Origin: Glossina fuscipes
Taxonomy: Eukaryota > Arthropoda > Insecta > Diptera > Glossinidae
Assembly: GCF_014805625.2 (NCBI RefSeq)
Contig: NW_023998423.1
Span: forward strand, 2,353,388 to 2,417,387
Length of the DNA stretch: 64,000 nt
Direction of reading: 5' to 3'
The position numbers and the translations under genes were made by a program. Shown here in pieces: positions 12,536-22,959 of this stretch (positions within the stretch are counted from its first letter, which is position 1; every line of letters begins with the position of its first letter). Below the pieces are notes generated by a model. That model made no database searches. It saw only the letters and a list, made by a program, of their open reading frames with translations, and had not been told where the DNA came from.

Positions 12536-13470
12536 ATTAATATTCTGTAAAAATGCAATATAGTTTTAAGCTTTTTAATAATTTATCGATAAACCGATAT
12601 AAAATATCTTGAGGCTTGAACTGTTTCTCGCAGAATGCTTTCACACTTTCGTCGTCATTTTAAATTAGATTGCCTTCTTCAACTTTTCAGTTTAAGTCTT
12701 ATGGGTAGTTAGGAGAAGAGGAATAAGTCCCCGCTGTAATCGGATCCAAATCATAGGTCATCCTCGGCCACCTTTCGTTATTAGCTCAACCTGCATGTAA
12801 ATACGATCGATGTCTGGTCTCTCTTCGGGATCCACTCTTATGTTAATATGATTGTTGGTCAGAATATTGGCTACTACTTCCTTTCCGATAGGCCGACAAG
12901 GGAATAACCGACAGACGTTTCACTTTCTCAATGGCCTCATCATCCCATCAATGTCAATTTATGATAATTGCAGTTCTCCTACAAACGTAAATAATTTATA
13001 TGCAAAAACGAAAGTTGGGATATATCGATATAAGTCTGCTCTCGTACGAGCGTACCATCTTTGCAAACAAATAGCAAAATCTTATGCATGTTTGTGTATT
13101 TACATAGTTGCGTGTATAAATATTTACTTTAATGAATTATAGAAAATAAAAACAAAAAAAAAGTATTTAACTTTCTATTAAAAAAACGCAAAAAAATGTT
13201 ACGCTGAAATGTCATTCGATATTTACATATATGTATATATATATATATATATATATAAGTGGTGTGTGAACTTGTTCAACCACTAAGAACCTTTACTCCT
13301 CTTATTTGTTGTTCATTCATCTTTCATTCACTCTATCCCTCCCCTTCTCTTAATTTCACCATTTCTCGCTTAATCAACTTTTTTTCCTATTGTTTATTTT
13401 CAAACCTATTTTTATAAAAATATCAAAAAAACGAAAAAACAATGTTGTTTCTGCAACAATGAAAATTTAG
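12536..13470. other. 5' flank or first intron of DM9 gene B
   Basis: A candidate four-base first coding exon for gene B lies at 12701-12704 (ATGG, followed by GTAGTT, a weak donor). Joined to 13471 it would give M-E-H-T-W-V. A TA microsatellite lies at 13234-13257. A pyrimidine-rich stretch at 13300-13395 precedes the exon. No other gene was seen. Confidence 0.35.
13234..13257. repeat. (TA)n microsatellite
   Basis: A run of alternating T and A lies about 210 bases upstream of the first recognisable exon of DM9 gene B. Confidence 0.9.
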
Positions 13471-14386
13471 AGCATACTTGGGTTTCGACTAACGTCTATG
13501 AGAATTTACCCCAATTTGCAATACACGCTGGCCACGACGTTGATGGTGACGCTATTTATGTAGGCAGAGCTCATCACAATGGCGAAATGTTGCCTGCTAA
13601 AGTGCTACCGAACAAAAAAACGGCTTACGTTGCCTGGGGCGGTGCAGAGCATGTAAAACATGATGTGGAAATATTGACAGGACATCATTACGGTAAGCGT
13701 ATGTGTAACGAAAACACTGCGAAAAGTTTTTAAATTCTATTTGTTATTCTTCAGTTTGGGTACCAGCCAGTGGGGGAAGTGTCCCACCTAATGCTGTAAG
13801 TGTAGGTCATACAGGCGACGGTGAACCGCTGTACGTGGGTCGTGCCGATTGGTGCGGAAGTTTGACTCCAGGCAAAATTCAACCTTCACATGGCTGCTTG
13901 TATATTCCTTTCGGCGGCGGAGAGCATAGGATAGAGCAGTACGAAGTCTTAACACAACCAGAAACTTGGGTTTCCTCTTCGGGCAATAACATTATACCGG
14001 GCACTGTTTTTGCTGGTAATGATACTGATGGTGATGAAATCTATGTTGGTCGTGCATATCATGAGGGAGATTTACTGCCCGCTAAGGTTATACCAAGTAA
14101 AGGTTGCGCTTATGTTTCACACGGTGGCCAGGAACATACAAAATATGATTTTGAATTATTGGCCGGTTATGGTTATGGTTGGGTACCCGATTGTAATGGC
14201 AGTGTACCGGTCGGCTCTGTCATGTGCGGCCGTACGGCTGATGGGGAACCCTTATATATCGGTCGTGGTCATTGGGGGGGCAGCTTAACTCCCGGTAAAG
14301 TTCATCCATCACATAGCTGCCTTTACATACCATTCGGTGGGCAAGAAGTGCGTATACAAAATTATGAAGTTTTAGTTAGATCTTGA
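13471..14386 (+). CDS. DM9 gene B: four-DM9-repeat (DUF3421) protein, first exon unresolved
   Basis: Two exons are clear: 13471-13692 and 13755-14386, separated by a 62-bp intron (GTAAGC to CTTCAG) that splits a Val codon to give H-H-Y-V-W-V-P. The first visible exon begins after TTTAG in phase 1, exactly as in genes A and C, so an upstream exon ending in ATG plus one base is needed; 12701-12704 is the best but weak candidate. With it the product would be 285 residues. Exon 1 has one DM9 unit (D-V-D-G-D-A-I-Y-V-G-R-A) and exon 2 has three, each ending in E-V-L or E-L-L. The pairs are joined by Q-P-E-T-W-V-S-S-S-G. No signal peptide or membrane segment is visible. The protein is closely related to gene C, so these are paralogs from a local duplication. 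DM9 proteins are probable glycan binders; the cellular role is unknown. Confidence 0.88.
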
Positions 14387-14402
14387 ACTAAGTTTTTCCT
14401 AT

Positions 14403-14408
14403 AATAAA
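14403..14408 (+). terminator. Poly(A) signal of DM9 gene B
   Basis: AATAAA lies 17 bases after the stop codon. Two further AATAAA hexamers occur at 14450 and near 14468, and either may be the used site. Confidence 0.5.
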
Positions 14409-14469
14409 TATTTTAAAGGTATCTTCATGAACAATGTATTAAGAATTTTAATAAATTTTTTTTTTTTAA

Positions 14470-15758
14470 TAAAATGAGTAAACGAATAAAAACACTACAA
14501 TGTAGTTAGTCCCATAACGTCTTTTTCAAAATAACGCATTTTATGGGAAAGTGATCCGGTCCGAATCATTTTCAACCGCGTTCGTCCTTCACGTCAGGGT
14601 ACCAATTGTTATCAAAATATACTATACAATATGCGGCCTGTACGTCGCAGACATAAAGGCAGCGATCGTTAGTCAACGGTAACGAGTGTTTAGTAACGAG
14701 TGATCCAACGGCGATGGGTTGCGACTTTAAGCTTAAACTTTGAGCTATCATGGCCGATGTAGACTTAATAGGACATAGTGTAAGTATTATAAGATTTGGC
14801 TCAGAGATTTGAGCTATCGGACCTTATTGTGAAAGAGGTCCGCAGAGTCTTCTTGGCGTGGTCGCAACCAGTTCTTGATGGCTTTTTCTAATTAGAGCAT
14901 TGCATGGATAGTATTTGCGAGGATCATTCGATCGCACCGCACCCTCTTTCAACAACATTCGCAAATCAAATATCATTCACATTCAAATATTTCGAAAGTC
15001 CTAGGACGGAAGAATGATTAAAGTTAATCATTTTAACTCGTGTATCAACTCTTGTAATAGAAGAAAGTTTGTCTGAAGTGCTTCCGTGTCTTACATGCAC
15101 TTGCTCAGACTTAATGGTAGTTAAAAGCGAGTTCCGCAACAATTTCCCCAAGAATATATAATTTTAGAATCGCATATCTTGGCGACAGCAGCTCTATCTA
15201 TTGGTCTTTCTTTAATAAAAAAAAAGTAAGAACATTATAGTCGGACAAGATCACCTCGCCCAGTAGAGTTGTTCATTCGTTTTGGTAATAGCACCATGAG
15301 ACTTACGCATTAATTTCAGGCAAAGGCATGCTTTTCAGGAAAGCCCGCAGATTGGATGCCCAACGCATCACATTGGACGCATAATATTCGAGCAAACATT
15401 AGTCAGACAGATAGAAAGACAAAAGCGACGGACAGGTAAGCAGGCGAGAGAGGGACAGACAAGCTTAGCTCGATACCGAAAATGATGCTGAATCAATATG
15501 TATTATAAAGATGGGCCTATCTTAAGCTGTGCTGGGTCTTATATACGTCCACACAAACTTAATGTACAAGTGGCATTGGGTAATAAAAAAAAATATGACA
15601 TTTGATAACTGTCTTTAACTAAACATATTGTAAATATTGCACAATTTTATTGTAATAAAAAAATGTGTTTAAAAACTAAGAACAGAAAGCCATGAAATTT
15701 CTTTTTAATTCTAATAAGTTATATCACAAGTAGCTTATGGTAAATATTTTTTTTTTGT
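14470..15758. other. Intergenic region with repeat remnants
   Basis: No gene was recognised. A minus-strand copy of the dispersed repeat, with 'cgacggacaggtaagcagg' and 'aaaatgatgctgaatcaatatg' blocks, lies at about 15400-15530. The nonamer 'taacgagtg' occurs twice within 25 bases near 14680-14702. Confidence 0.4.
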
Positions 15759-17700
15759 TTATTGCTCTTTTTCCCTCCTGCAGCTGTTGATAATCAAAAA
15801 TTTAAGGACATGCTTTAAAACTTCGTCTCTGTGTTCCTGACACTCGTGGCTTTTTTCGAAACAATCCTTATTGGAGGAAACAATTTCATCAAAGATTTTA
15901 CTTAGCCAGCCTGATTTTATTTTCTCAGTCTTGAACTTATCGAAATATATTTTATATATTTCTCGCCATACATTCAATAGCTCTTCCGTGGACTCATCTT
16001 CCTTATCAATAACATCCCGACACTTTGTACAATGATCTTTACTTTGAACGTATTTTTCAAGTACACATCTAGTGAAAAAGTACATAGCTGCTTCTTCTTC
16101 TTTCTTCGTCTGATTAATTTTGGGAATTAGATGAGAAACATCACAGCCCATATAATAGTTTTCCGATTTAATTTCATCTATACAATTACCTATATAAACT
16201 TCGTCGTCCTCTTCAAGCTTGCGACAAACTATTTTCCATGCCACTAGATTAGAAAGCAATTTTTTAACTTCATACGCGGTTTTAGATGTTCCGTACACTT
16301 TTAAACTTTTCGTGGTAGAAGCCTTCAAGGCAAGTTTCCCTAAATCCAATCGCAAGTTCTCATTTTCTTCTCCTTTAACGAACAAGTCTTTGCTTAACTT
16401 AATTACTGGTTTTATTGTTGTAATTAAGTGTGTTTTACAACTTACGTGCCCTGATTTCACTTCTATTTTTTTTAGGAATGACGTACATTTTAATAATTCT
16501 TCCTTTCTTTTCATAAAATTATGTTTGTTGATTGTGTTGGCATTTGTATACAACAGGACATTGAATTCGCCCGGAAGTTGATACATTATCTCTACGAATT
16601 TTTATGTCCTTGCAGCGGTCGGCTTCTTTTTATTGTCCGACCAATCTAAATTTAAAGCAAATCGCATAGCAGCAGCCATAGAAGCGCTGAACACATCAGC
16701 GGCACATAAGTGCTCTCTGTAATGGCCGGCATACCAAGAAGGCTCATAATGCTTTGCCGTTAGCTGTGGACATATTTTAAATGTTTCACTATCCTTTTCT
16801 CTTTCATGAACACTTTCCAAAAACTCATAACTGAGACCGCGAACGTTTTTTTTTTGAAGATTTAAATACATATTTTTCAATAGATGACTGAAATCTATGA
16901 ATAATGGTGGTACGCCACCAGGTAAATGGGATTTACTTATGTTCTTAACTGCGCTAACGTTTACCGGCTCTCCGTCACAAACAATTGCCTTAATATCTAA
17001 TCCCAATGTTCGACCAAATCTAACATTTTTTGATATTAAGTCAGTTAATTTTTTGGCCTTTATATTACCGACGCAATAATAACTTAACAGTAACTTGAAA
17101 TTGCCGAAAAGACTTCTGGCCATGAAGCATATTATATCAGAAGCAGTTGTAGGCTCTTTTGCGTCATCGCCGAAATCTACAAAACATCATCGTCTTCGTT
17201 GTAAATCAAACTCTGATGAATCCGCACTTTGTCGAAGTGCAGAGAGCAAGTTTTTTCTTCTTTCGGCATTCCATCTAATCGATCTTTTAATTGCTCAAAT
17301 ACATTTACATTAGTATGTACTCTAGCGTTAAATGTTTGAACTGGAAGACGGCAGTTGACATTTTATTCATTTTCTGATGCGGTGATGGGAAGATTAAATT
17401 TTAATTTTTTATTCATAAATTCATACAGTTTCGGACTTGAGATGTGTATCTGTTGAGAAATGTATTTCTCAGCATCGCTAAAATTATCCTTTTTTACACA
17501 AATCATTTTCCTAAAATGAATAGCTTCGCTACTATCCTCGGCGCACACCGAATATTCTTCGTTTAACGGTTTTTTTAATTCGTACATCTTCGCCAGATAC
17601 ATAGGCTCCAATTCAGTCTTGAAATCATCATTATTTTCAAGTTTAATTTCGTCGACCATCCTTTTAGTAATATTTTTATCAAGTTTCACATATTTTACGT
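15759..17700 (-). pseudogene. P-element/THAP9-like transposase pseudogene
   Basis: A nearly continuous minus-strand reading frame of about 640 codons is broken by an in-frame TAA at 17365-17363, a one-base shift near 17181 and an in-frame TAA at 16604-16602. The middle part (17123-16602) carries P-family hallmarks: I-K-A-I-V-C-D-G-E-P-V-N, matching the first catalytic Asp block, then F-I-D-F-S-H-L-L-K-N, matching the second Asp block (FD..H..KN), then L-T-A-K-H-Y-E-P...A-A-D-V-F-S-A-S-M-A-A-A-M-R, matching the conserved 'LT..H..P......A..VFS.SVA..' segment. The C-terminal part (16586-15759) is rich in Lys and Glu and ends with a C...H-pattern. An N-terminal THAP zinc finger is not visible. 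No terminal inverted repeats were identified. The family call is firm; the exact ends are not. Confidence 0.85.
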
Positions 17701-17760
17701 TGTTGTTGTTTAAAATATATACAATAAGCAGTAACTAATAGTTAAAAATGTACAAGTATT

Positions 17761-18120
17761 TAAAAATCAGTGAATTTTTATATTTTCTTCTTCGCCGCTA
17801 AGGAATGACTAATAACGAAAGTCTCTAACGCGTGAATAGAGATAAGCAGAATTAATTCAGCGCAAAAACACTTGCAATTTCGTAATTAATTTAACCGTGT
17901 GTACATTGCCGCTCCTAAGCTCAGTGCAGTTTCATGCACATATTCTGAATTGGAAGCAAAATCGTGTCTATCATTATTATTAACTAGCAAGCCAGCGATC
18001 GATCGGGATCGAATCGACGCTACCCTAAAATGGACTAAAAAAAAGCTAAAGCACTAAATTTTCACGCTCCATTATGTTGGATGGACGAGGCTGATTTTTT
18101 CTATGAATTTTTTTTTTTAT
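17761..18120. other. Flank of the P-like pseudogene
   Basis: AT-rich sequence with no coding match. The 5' end of the P-like element may lie here, but no inverted repeat could be paired by eye. Confidence 0.3.
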
Positions 18121-18310
18121 TTGAAGTCGACAGCTTCATTTTGCGGCCAGAAGAGTGCTTATAACAGACATTGCACAGATGGACGGACGCACATATTTAA
18201 ATCGATTCAGAATTTGATGCTGATCAAGAATATACACGCTTTGCAGGGTCGCTGAAGCTTTGCAAACGTTTTGACAAAGTGAATATAGCCCCCATCCTTG
18301 GGTGTTGGCG
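18121..18310 (-). repeat. Dispersed repeat copy (minus orientation)
   Basis: This copy shares several blocks in the same order with 60588-60770: 'gaagtcgacagcttcattttg', 'aaatcgattcagaatttgatg', 'tttgcaaacgttttgacaaa' and 'catccttgggtg'. The internal 'tttgatgctgatcaagaatat' is the reverse complement of blocks at 18720 and 61090. No coding potential was seen. The layout is that of an old, widely copied fly repeat. Confidence 0.65.
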
Positions 18311-18704
18311 AAAAATAACTATTTGAGTGCTGTGCACGCAAAACGGGTTATACGATTTTTATAGTATACGATAAGCCAGGAAGTTTGATAACGATTTATT
18401 TACTTATAATTAGTGAGGTAGTTTATGACCTCACGACGCGAGAGAATATTTCATTTCTCTTTATTGTAAGTCGTTACTGAATGAAATCTATATATTACGA
18501 AGAGCAAGATCGATAGCTGCTTTTCCGCTTTGCTATCCATAAGAATAAAACTACATCGACTGCTCGTGATAAATTGTATAGCTGAACGTTTTTCTTCCTT
18601 TTGTTATTTTTACATTTATTTTGTTTGTTTTTTGTGGTAGGTACAATATTTATTTATTTGTTATTTTTATACTCACTATACTCACTCATTTTGTCGTAAT
18701 GTTT

Positions 18705-18840
18705 GCAGTATATATATATATATATTCTTGATCAGCATGAAACCCTGGATTGATTAAGCCAAGTCTGGCCAGCTGTCTGTCTACGTGGTATGCGTTGTTG
18801 ACATTCTCCTGCTCCCAAAAATTAAATGAAATCATATTTG
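18705..18840 (+). repeat. Dispersed repeat copy (plus orientation)
   Basis: The series 'tatatatattcttgatcagcatg', then 'gattaagccaagtctgg', then 'ctgtctgtctacg' follows the order seen in 61014-61200. It is inverted relative to the copy at 18121-18310, 400 bases away. Confidence 0.6.
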
Positions 18841-19002
18841 GTGGAAACACCGAAGTTTTTGTGAGCAGGTTGGTATTGCAAGTGTTCCAAACTGGTCAGA
18901 GCATATCACCTATATATTTTTTAGATAAATTTGCAAAGCATGGATTTAGAGGCTGCCGGACAACTTGGGTCGTATGCTGCTCCGCCTGCATTGAGAACTC
19001 CG

Positions 19003-19080
19003 CCGCACTTGAGATTTGAACTCACGAACATTGAGTTGTTAGTCGCGATCCTTTGCCTTCTCGGCTACTCATGCGATTCG
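19003..19080 (-). repeat. tRNA-derived SINE-like fragment
   Basis: On the minus strand there is an A-box-like TAGCCGAGAAGG (19067-19056) and a B-box-like GAGTTCAAATCTC (19023-19011) about 40 bases apart, the spacing of an RNA polymerase III promoter. The body between them (ATCGCGACTAACAACTCAATG) recurs with changes at 37260-37320 and 52337-52400. The tRNA arms do not fold well enough for a functional tRNA, so this is called a SINE or tRNA relic. Confidence 0.5.
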
Positions 19081-19299
19081 TACAACACGTTATTATACTA
19101 ATATAGACGTAAAATGTGAGAGATAACGAGGACGCTTTGCATACCAGTAGATGGTGTAATTAAATAATCTCATAATATAAGATTAGGGTAAAAACGAAAA
19201 ACTGGGCTGGGAAAAGAGACAAAGTGAAGTAACAAAAAAACACGCTTTATAAAGTAAAGTAACGAATATGTTTTCTTTGTGAAGATGCTATCCGCTTTC

Positions 19300-20040
19300 C
19301 AAAATTACTTAACAGCTCTGTAGACAATGTACACGAGAAAGGAAGACATTTCTTCTATTTATTGCAGAACTGATTTGCGATCAATTTGTGAATAGCGACA
19401 TTACACGTTCGGGTAATTTCGCGCTCACATCGACTGCTGTATGGCTTGTCACACCGACTACATATCTTTAATTTCTCGGCAAGAAAAATTGGTAATTACG
19501 TGGCTGTAGCGATCAGAATTAACGGTTTGTGTCACACTCTCGTTATTTTCAAAGAAGTACGAGCTTATCGGGGGCTTTGAATTTTTGGAGCGACACAATT
19601 TTGCTTGGTGAGATATCCACCAAGCGAAAAATGAGCCTCGTCAATGAAGAAAATGCGATGCGAAAAGCCGTCATACAAACGCTGTTGTTTGAGCACGATC
19701 AGCACGCATTGCACTGTCAGCCGGCTACAGTTCTTGTGTTACCTGAGTTTTCTAGAGATGGAAATCCAAATTCACATGGAATTTGTGGCTAAATTTAGAC
19801 CTTCTTAGACACTTGTATTAGGAACACCAACATTTTCGGTCGGGCGTGCCCTTCAATGATTTGTGGACCTTAACAAATCTGTTATAGACTGAATCTCTTA
19901 AATTTCTTCACACTTTTTCTTATAGAGCGCTCAGATGGGCGTTTACGTCGATCGTAGCCTACTGGTAATGCACGAAACGTATCTTCAGTCTTTTTTTTAT
20001 AGTAAGCTTTTAGTCCATACCCATCCAAATTATAAAATAA
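19300..20040 (-). mobile_element. Degenerate Tc1/mariner-type transposase remnant
   Basis: The minus strand, read in shifting frames, shows family blocks in the correct order: T-F-R-A-L-P...R-R-K-R-P-S-E-R-S-I-R-K-S-V-K-K-F (about 19975-19895), the N-terminal helix-turn-helix part; R-I-F-F-I-D-E-A-H-F-S-L-G-G-Y-L-T-K-Q-N (about 19660-19600), holding the first catalytic Asp in DEAHF; Y-F-F-E-N-N...V-T...S-D-R-Y (about 19560-19510); and a decayed T-S-H-T-A segment (about 19440) at the second Asp region. Stops, frameshifts and internal deletions separate the blocks, so it is dead. The Y-F-F-E...D-E-A-H-F signature indicates a different lineage from the mariner at 12139-12535. Confidence 0.78.
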
Positions 20041-20043
20041 CAA

Positions 20044-20425
20044 ATATTACAACATGCATATGATGCCCTGTATAACAGTTCTATTTAACATGCGTTTTTG
20101 AAACAGAATTGCCGCATCAGAGCCACAAGATGTAGCCGGTTGTAAAAAATCTAGATCCTTAGTTGCGCCTTTTCTCACTTTGCACACTTGTTAAACTACT
20201 CAACAGACATCGTTTTGCGTTCTCATACTCAGAACATCAAGGATTGCCAGCTCTTCCATATTGACACAACCAGAGGTTTTTATACGCGTTAGGAGACAGC
20301 ATTGAATCTTGGTGGCGCTCAAGTTTACTCTATTCCTCTGATCTATACCTGAATGATAATTAATTAGAGAAATTAAATTTGATATAAGCAATCATATAAG
20401 AGAGTCGCTTAATATTTTACTAAAG
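20044..20425. other. Unassigned sequence between mariner remnant and hairpin
   Basis: No gene, RNA or repeat was recognised. Confidence 0.35.
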
Positions 20426-20493
20426 CAAATGCAGAGTCACAAAATATTAATAAAAATTTTAAAAAAATATTAATATTTTGTGACTCAAATGCA
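20426..20493. repeat. Perfect 18-bp inverted repeat flanked by 8-bp direct repeats
   Basis: GAGTCACAAAATATTAAT (20434-20451) and its exact reverse complement (20469-20486) enclose 17 AT-rich bases. CAAATGCA occurs directly before the left arm (20426-20433) and again at the right arm end (20486-20493). This could be a tiny foldback insertion with a target duplication, or a template-switch event during replication. Confidence 0.9.
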
Positions 20494-22157
20494 ATGATAA
20501 TCGCAACTCCATAGTTCAGAAAAGTTTTGAATTTCATGTTACTGAAAGACTGTATGATGTAGTGGGCTTGCTTATGAATAATCCGAGAAAGCCATATGAA
20601 ACTTTCCGTTTTAACGCAAGTTTGTATAATTTTGTAACGGCTATGTGTTAGGTAAGGCAAGCTCTTGATATTTTTTTAAAATTACAAAATCCTCTTTGAA
20701 CTCTTTCAGCAATTGAAATGGTCGATCCCGAGACTTTAACTACCCGATGTTGGCTAGATCCATATGAATAGCTAAGAGTAAATAAAAATCGCGAAGAAGC
20801 GACCGAATTTATGTTTGCGTAGCGTTACAAAGGCTACCAAAGCGGCACAAGTGTGTATGAATATTGAAGAGAATAATGCCCATAAGAATATGTGATACCA
20901 CATTTCACGAAATGTGTTGAGAGGCTATATTTTTTCACCCTATGAGTTGCAGAACGACAAGGTGTGGCATATCGGTAGTCCGAAAAATTCCGAGACGGAG
21001 AAATGTCAACATGGTTGGCATTACGATCGTTCTCAGTATCCTAGTACTGGTATGCGTTAGACAATGAGGCCTCATTTTAAGATTTGATCAATGAATCTAA
21101 ATACAAAGTTTCAATTGTATTTCTAAATGTTTATTGTCTTAAGATACCCGTCAGAACACGGAAGTATGAAGAGATATTAAAATCTAGAACATTCACTTAC
21201 GGGATCTCTTTATAAATTCACAATCCTACACAATTAATGCAAGAGCTTTGCTATATTTCTTTTATACACACATAGATAGTCCGAGCTCAACCCCACTATC
21301 AATACTAAGCATATGTCAAAAACTTTCTCAGTTATCTTATCTCTGCGATCAATAAATGCGGTGGTTAACAGCATAAGTGCTCACAAGCAAATATATTCTT
21401 TCAATATCTGATGGAACAAACCTTCGGGCGGCCGTATGCCGAATGTTATGACTTTCGAAATTTTATTTGCTACTTGCTGAGCATCATTAAGAACAGGAAA
21501 GGTAAACGCCTTTATTTTACTTTGCCATCATCAAAGCAATTAACAAATTTCATGTTACGATTCATCAACACTTTTCAATGGGCAAGACCACGAAAGAATT
21601 TCAAGAAAGACTCGGTATACATTATGGAGAATCTGCTCGTCGGATAAAATGGATAAAAAGTCGATGGTTCAAATTAAACGTAATGGCGATGAAATGAAAC
21701 AAAATATTGAACATCGCTTTCATGTGGCGTAACTGGGGTTACAACATTAATATTAAACGCTGCGACATTGCAGGTCCACGAGACAGCTGAGATGGCAAAG
21801 GTCTCATATAAGTGCGCCCTTAACAGTTTGCACGAAATATTGAATGCAAAGAAGCTTTGTCGAAAACGGATGCCTCGTTCGCCTTCGATCAAAAACTCAA
21901 CTGTTTGGTCATTGCAATGAAATACATACAGACGTTTATTTATTTATTAGAGGAAATATGTACACGCGCAACGAAAAGTTCGTACATATGTGCAAATACG
22001 CTCGCATCCTTGCATTCACAAATCATAGGTAGTTGCATGTATTTCGATCAACGACGTCTATTGCTGAAAATGATAAGGTAATGCGAAATGTCAATGTACC
22101 CAAAATAAAAGTTTTTCACTTAGTATTATTGTGTTATTCAGTGCATGCGAACGCTAC
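20494..22157. other. Intergenic region, no gene recognised
   Basis: Short ORFs are present (for example 21411-21647). A short G-K-T-T-K-E-F-Q-E-R stretch near 21580-21610 looks coding-like but matches nothing with confidence. No RNA gene was seen. Confidence 0.4.
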
Positions 22158-22520
22158 TCATGGAACGCTTAAAATTGCGTTTTCGATACTCATTATTTTT
22201 GTTGTTTGATTTGAAAAAATGTGCTACCGAAGCCCCTTAAACACTTTTGGAAGCTTATGGTGATTTTGCTCGTTTTTACGGTTTTCGATTCCAACGGTTC
22301 GAAAGGCGAATAGCAAAGAAAGGACTGGAAGACCAAAACAAATTCGATACCAACGATTTGCAAGACCTATTAGACGAAAACGCAAAGAGCATTCGAGCAC
22401 CTTAGGAATTAATGTATCCAACTATTTCTTGGCGTACGAATGTGATGGGAAAGATGCGAAACAAGGGAAAATGGCCATTCAACATTGCGTTGGTATTGCT
22501 GGCATCAAGTGGAAAGAAAA
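22158..22520 (+). mobile_element. Mariner transposase N-terminal remnant
   Basis: Reading the plus strand with frame changes gives the mariner N-terminal region in order: a first helix segment ending in K-K-C-A-T-E-A (22165-22230), an A-Y-G-D-F-A turn (about 22252), K-F-D-T-N-D-L-Q-D-L-L-D-E-N-A (22340-22384), then P-T-I-S-W-R...M-G-K-M-R-N-K-G-K-W (22416-22472). These match the paired helix-turn-helix DNA-binding part of mariner transposases. The catalytic part that should follow is not recognisable. Stops and shifts make it non-functional. It lies 440 bases upstream of DM9 gene C. Confidence 0.75.
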
Positions 22521-22819
22521 CTTATCGAGAAAACTTCTTCTTCTGTGAGTCAGGCAATCAACAACAGGTGACTTGCTAAGTTGAGTAAAACAGGAGGAAA
22601 CTTCTTTTATGACATACGTACAAGAAGTAATCCCAGGCTTTTAAAGATTAACCCGACCTTAAGCACAATCTGATGGAAGGCATGCCTTGGGAAGAAAACA
22701 AAAACGTAAATTCTTCCATAACGGTCTTTGAAAGCGCGCATCTTTCTCTATTTAGTAGTTAAATTTTTTTATTACTTCAGTGTACAACTCGTCAGTATTT
22801 CAATACAGCTTGACATGCT

Positions 22820-22955
22820 TTTCTTCATCAGTCAACCTATAAAGTTATGTTTGAAAATCTTATCAACCTGCAAAAAATTATAAAGTAATAGTAAATTTTT
22901 AGGACTTCTTTAAGTTCATCAAACGTACTGGCAATCGCGACTTCGTAAGTAAAGC
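22820..22955 (+). promoter_or_regulatory. Probable promoter / 5' leader of DM9 gene C
   Basis: Two TATAAAG motifs lie at 22838-22844 and 22879-22885. A following 'gttcatcaaacg' segment sits 30-40 bases further on, a possible transcription start. The last 70 bases resemble 10310-10390 ('tttaaattcatcaaatgattcgggaatcgcc' against 'tttaagttcatcaaacgtactggcaatcgcg'). Shared flank sequence supports a duplicated control region, but no start site can be proved. Confidence 0.35.
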
Positions 22956-22959
22956 TTAA

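Noticed and set aside
21411..21647. Transposon-protein-like 'RPRKNF' motif
   Set aside because: One short match only; neighbouring sequence does not continue the pattern.
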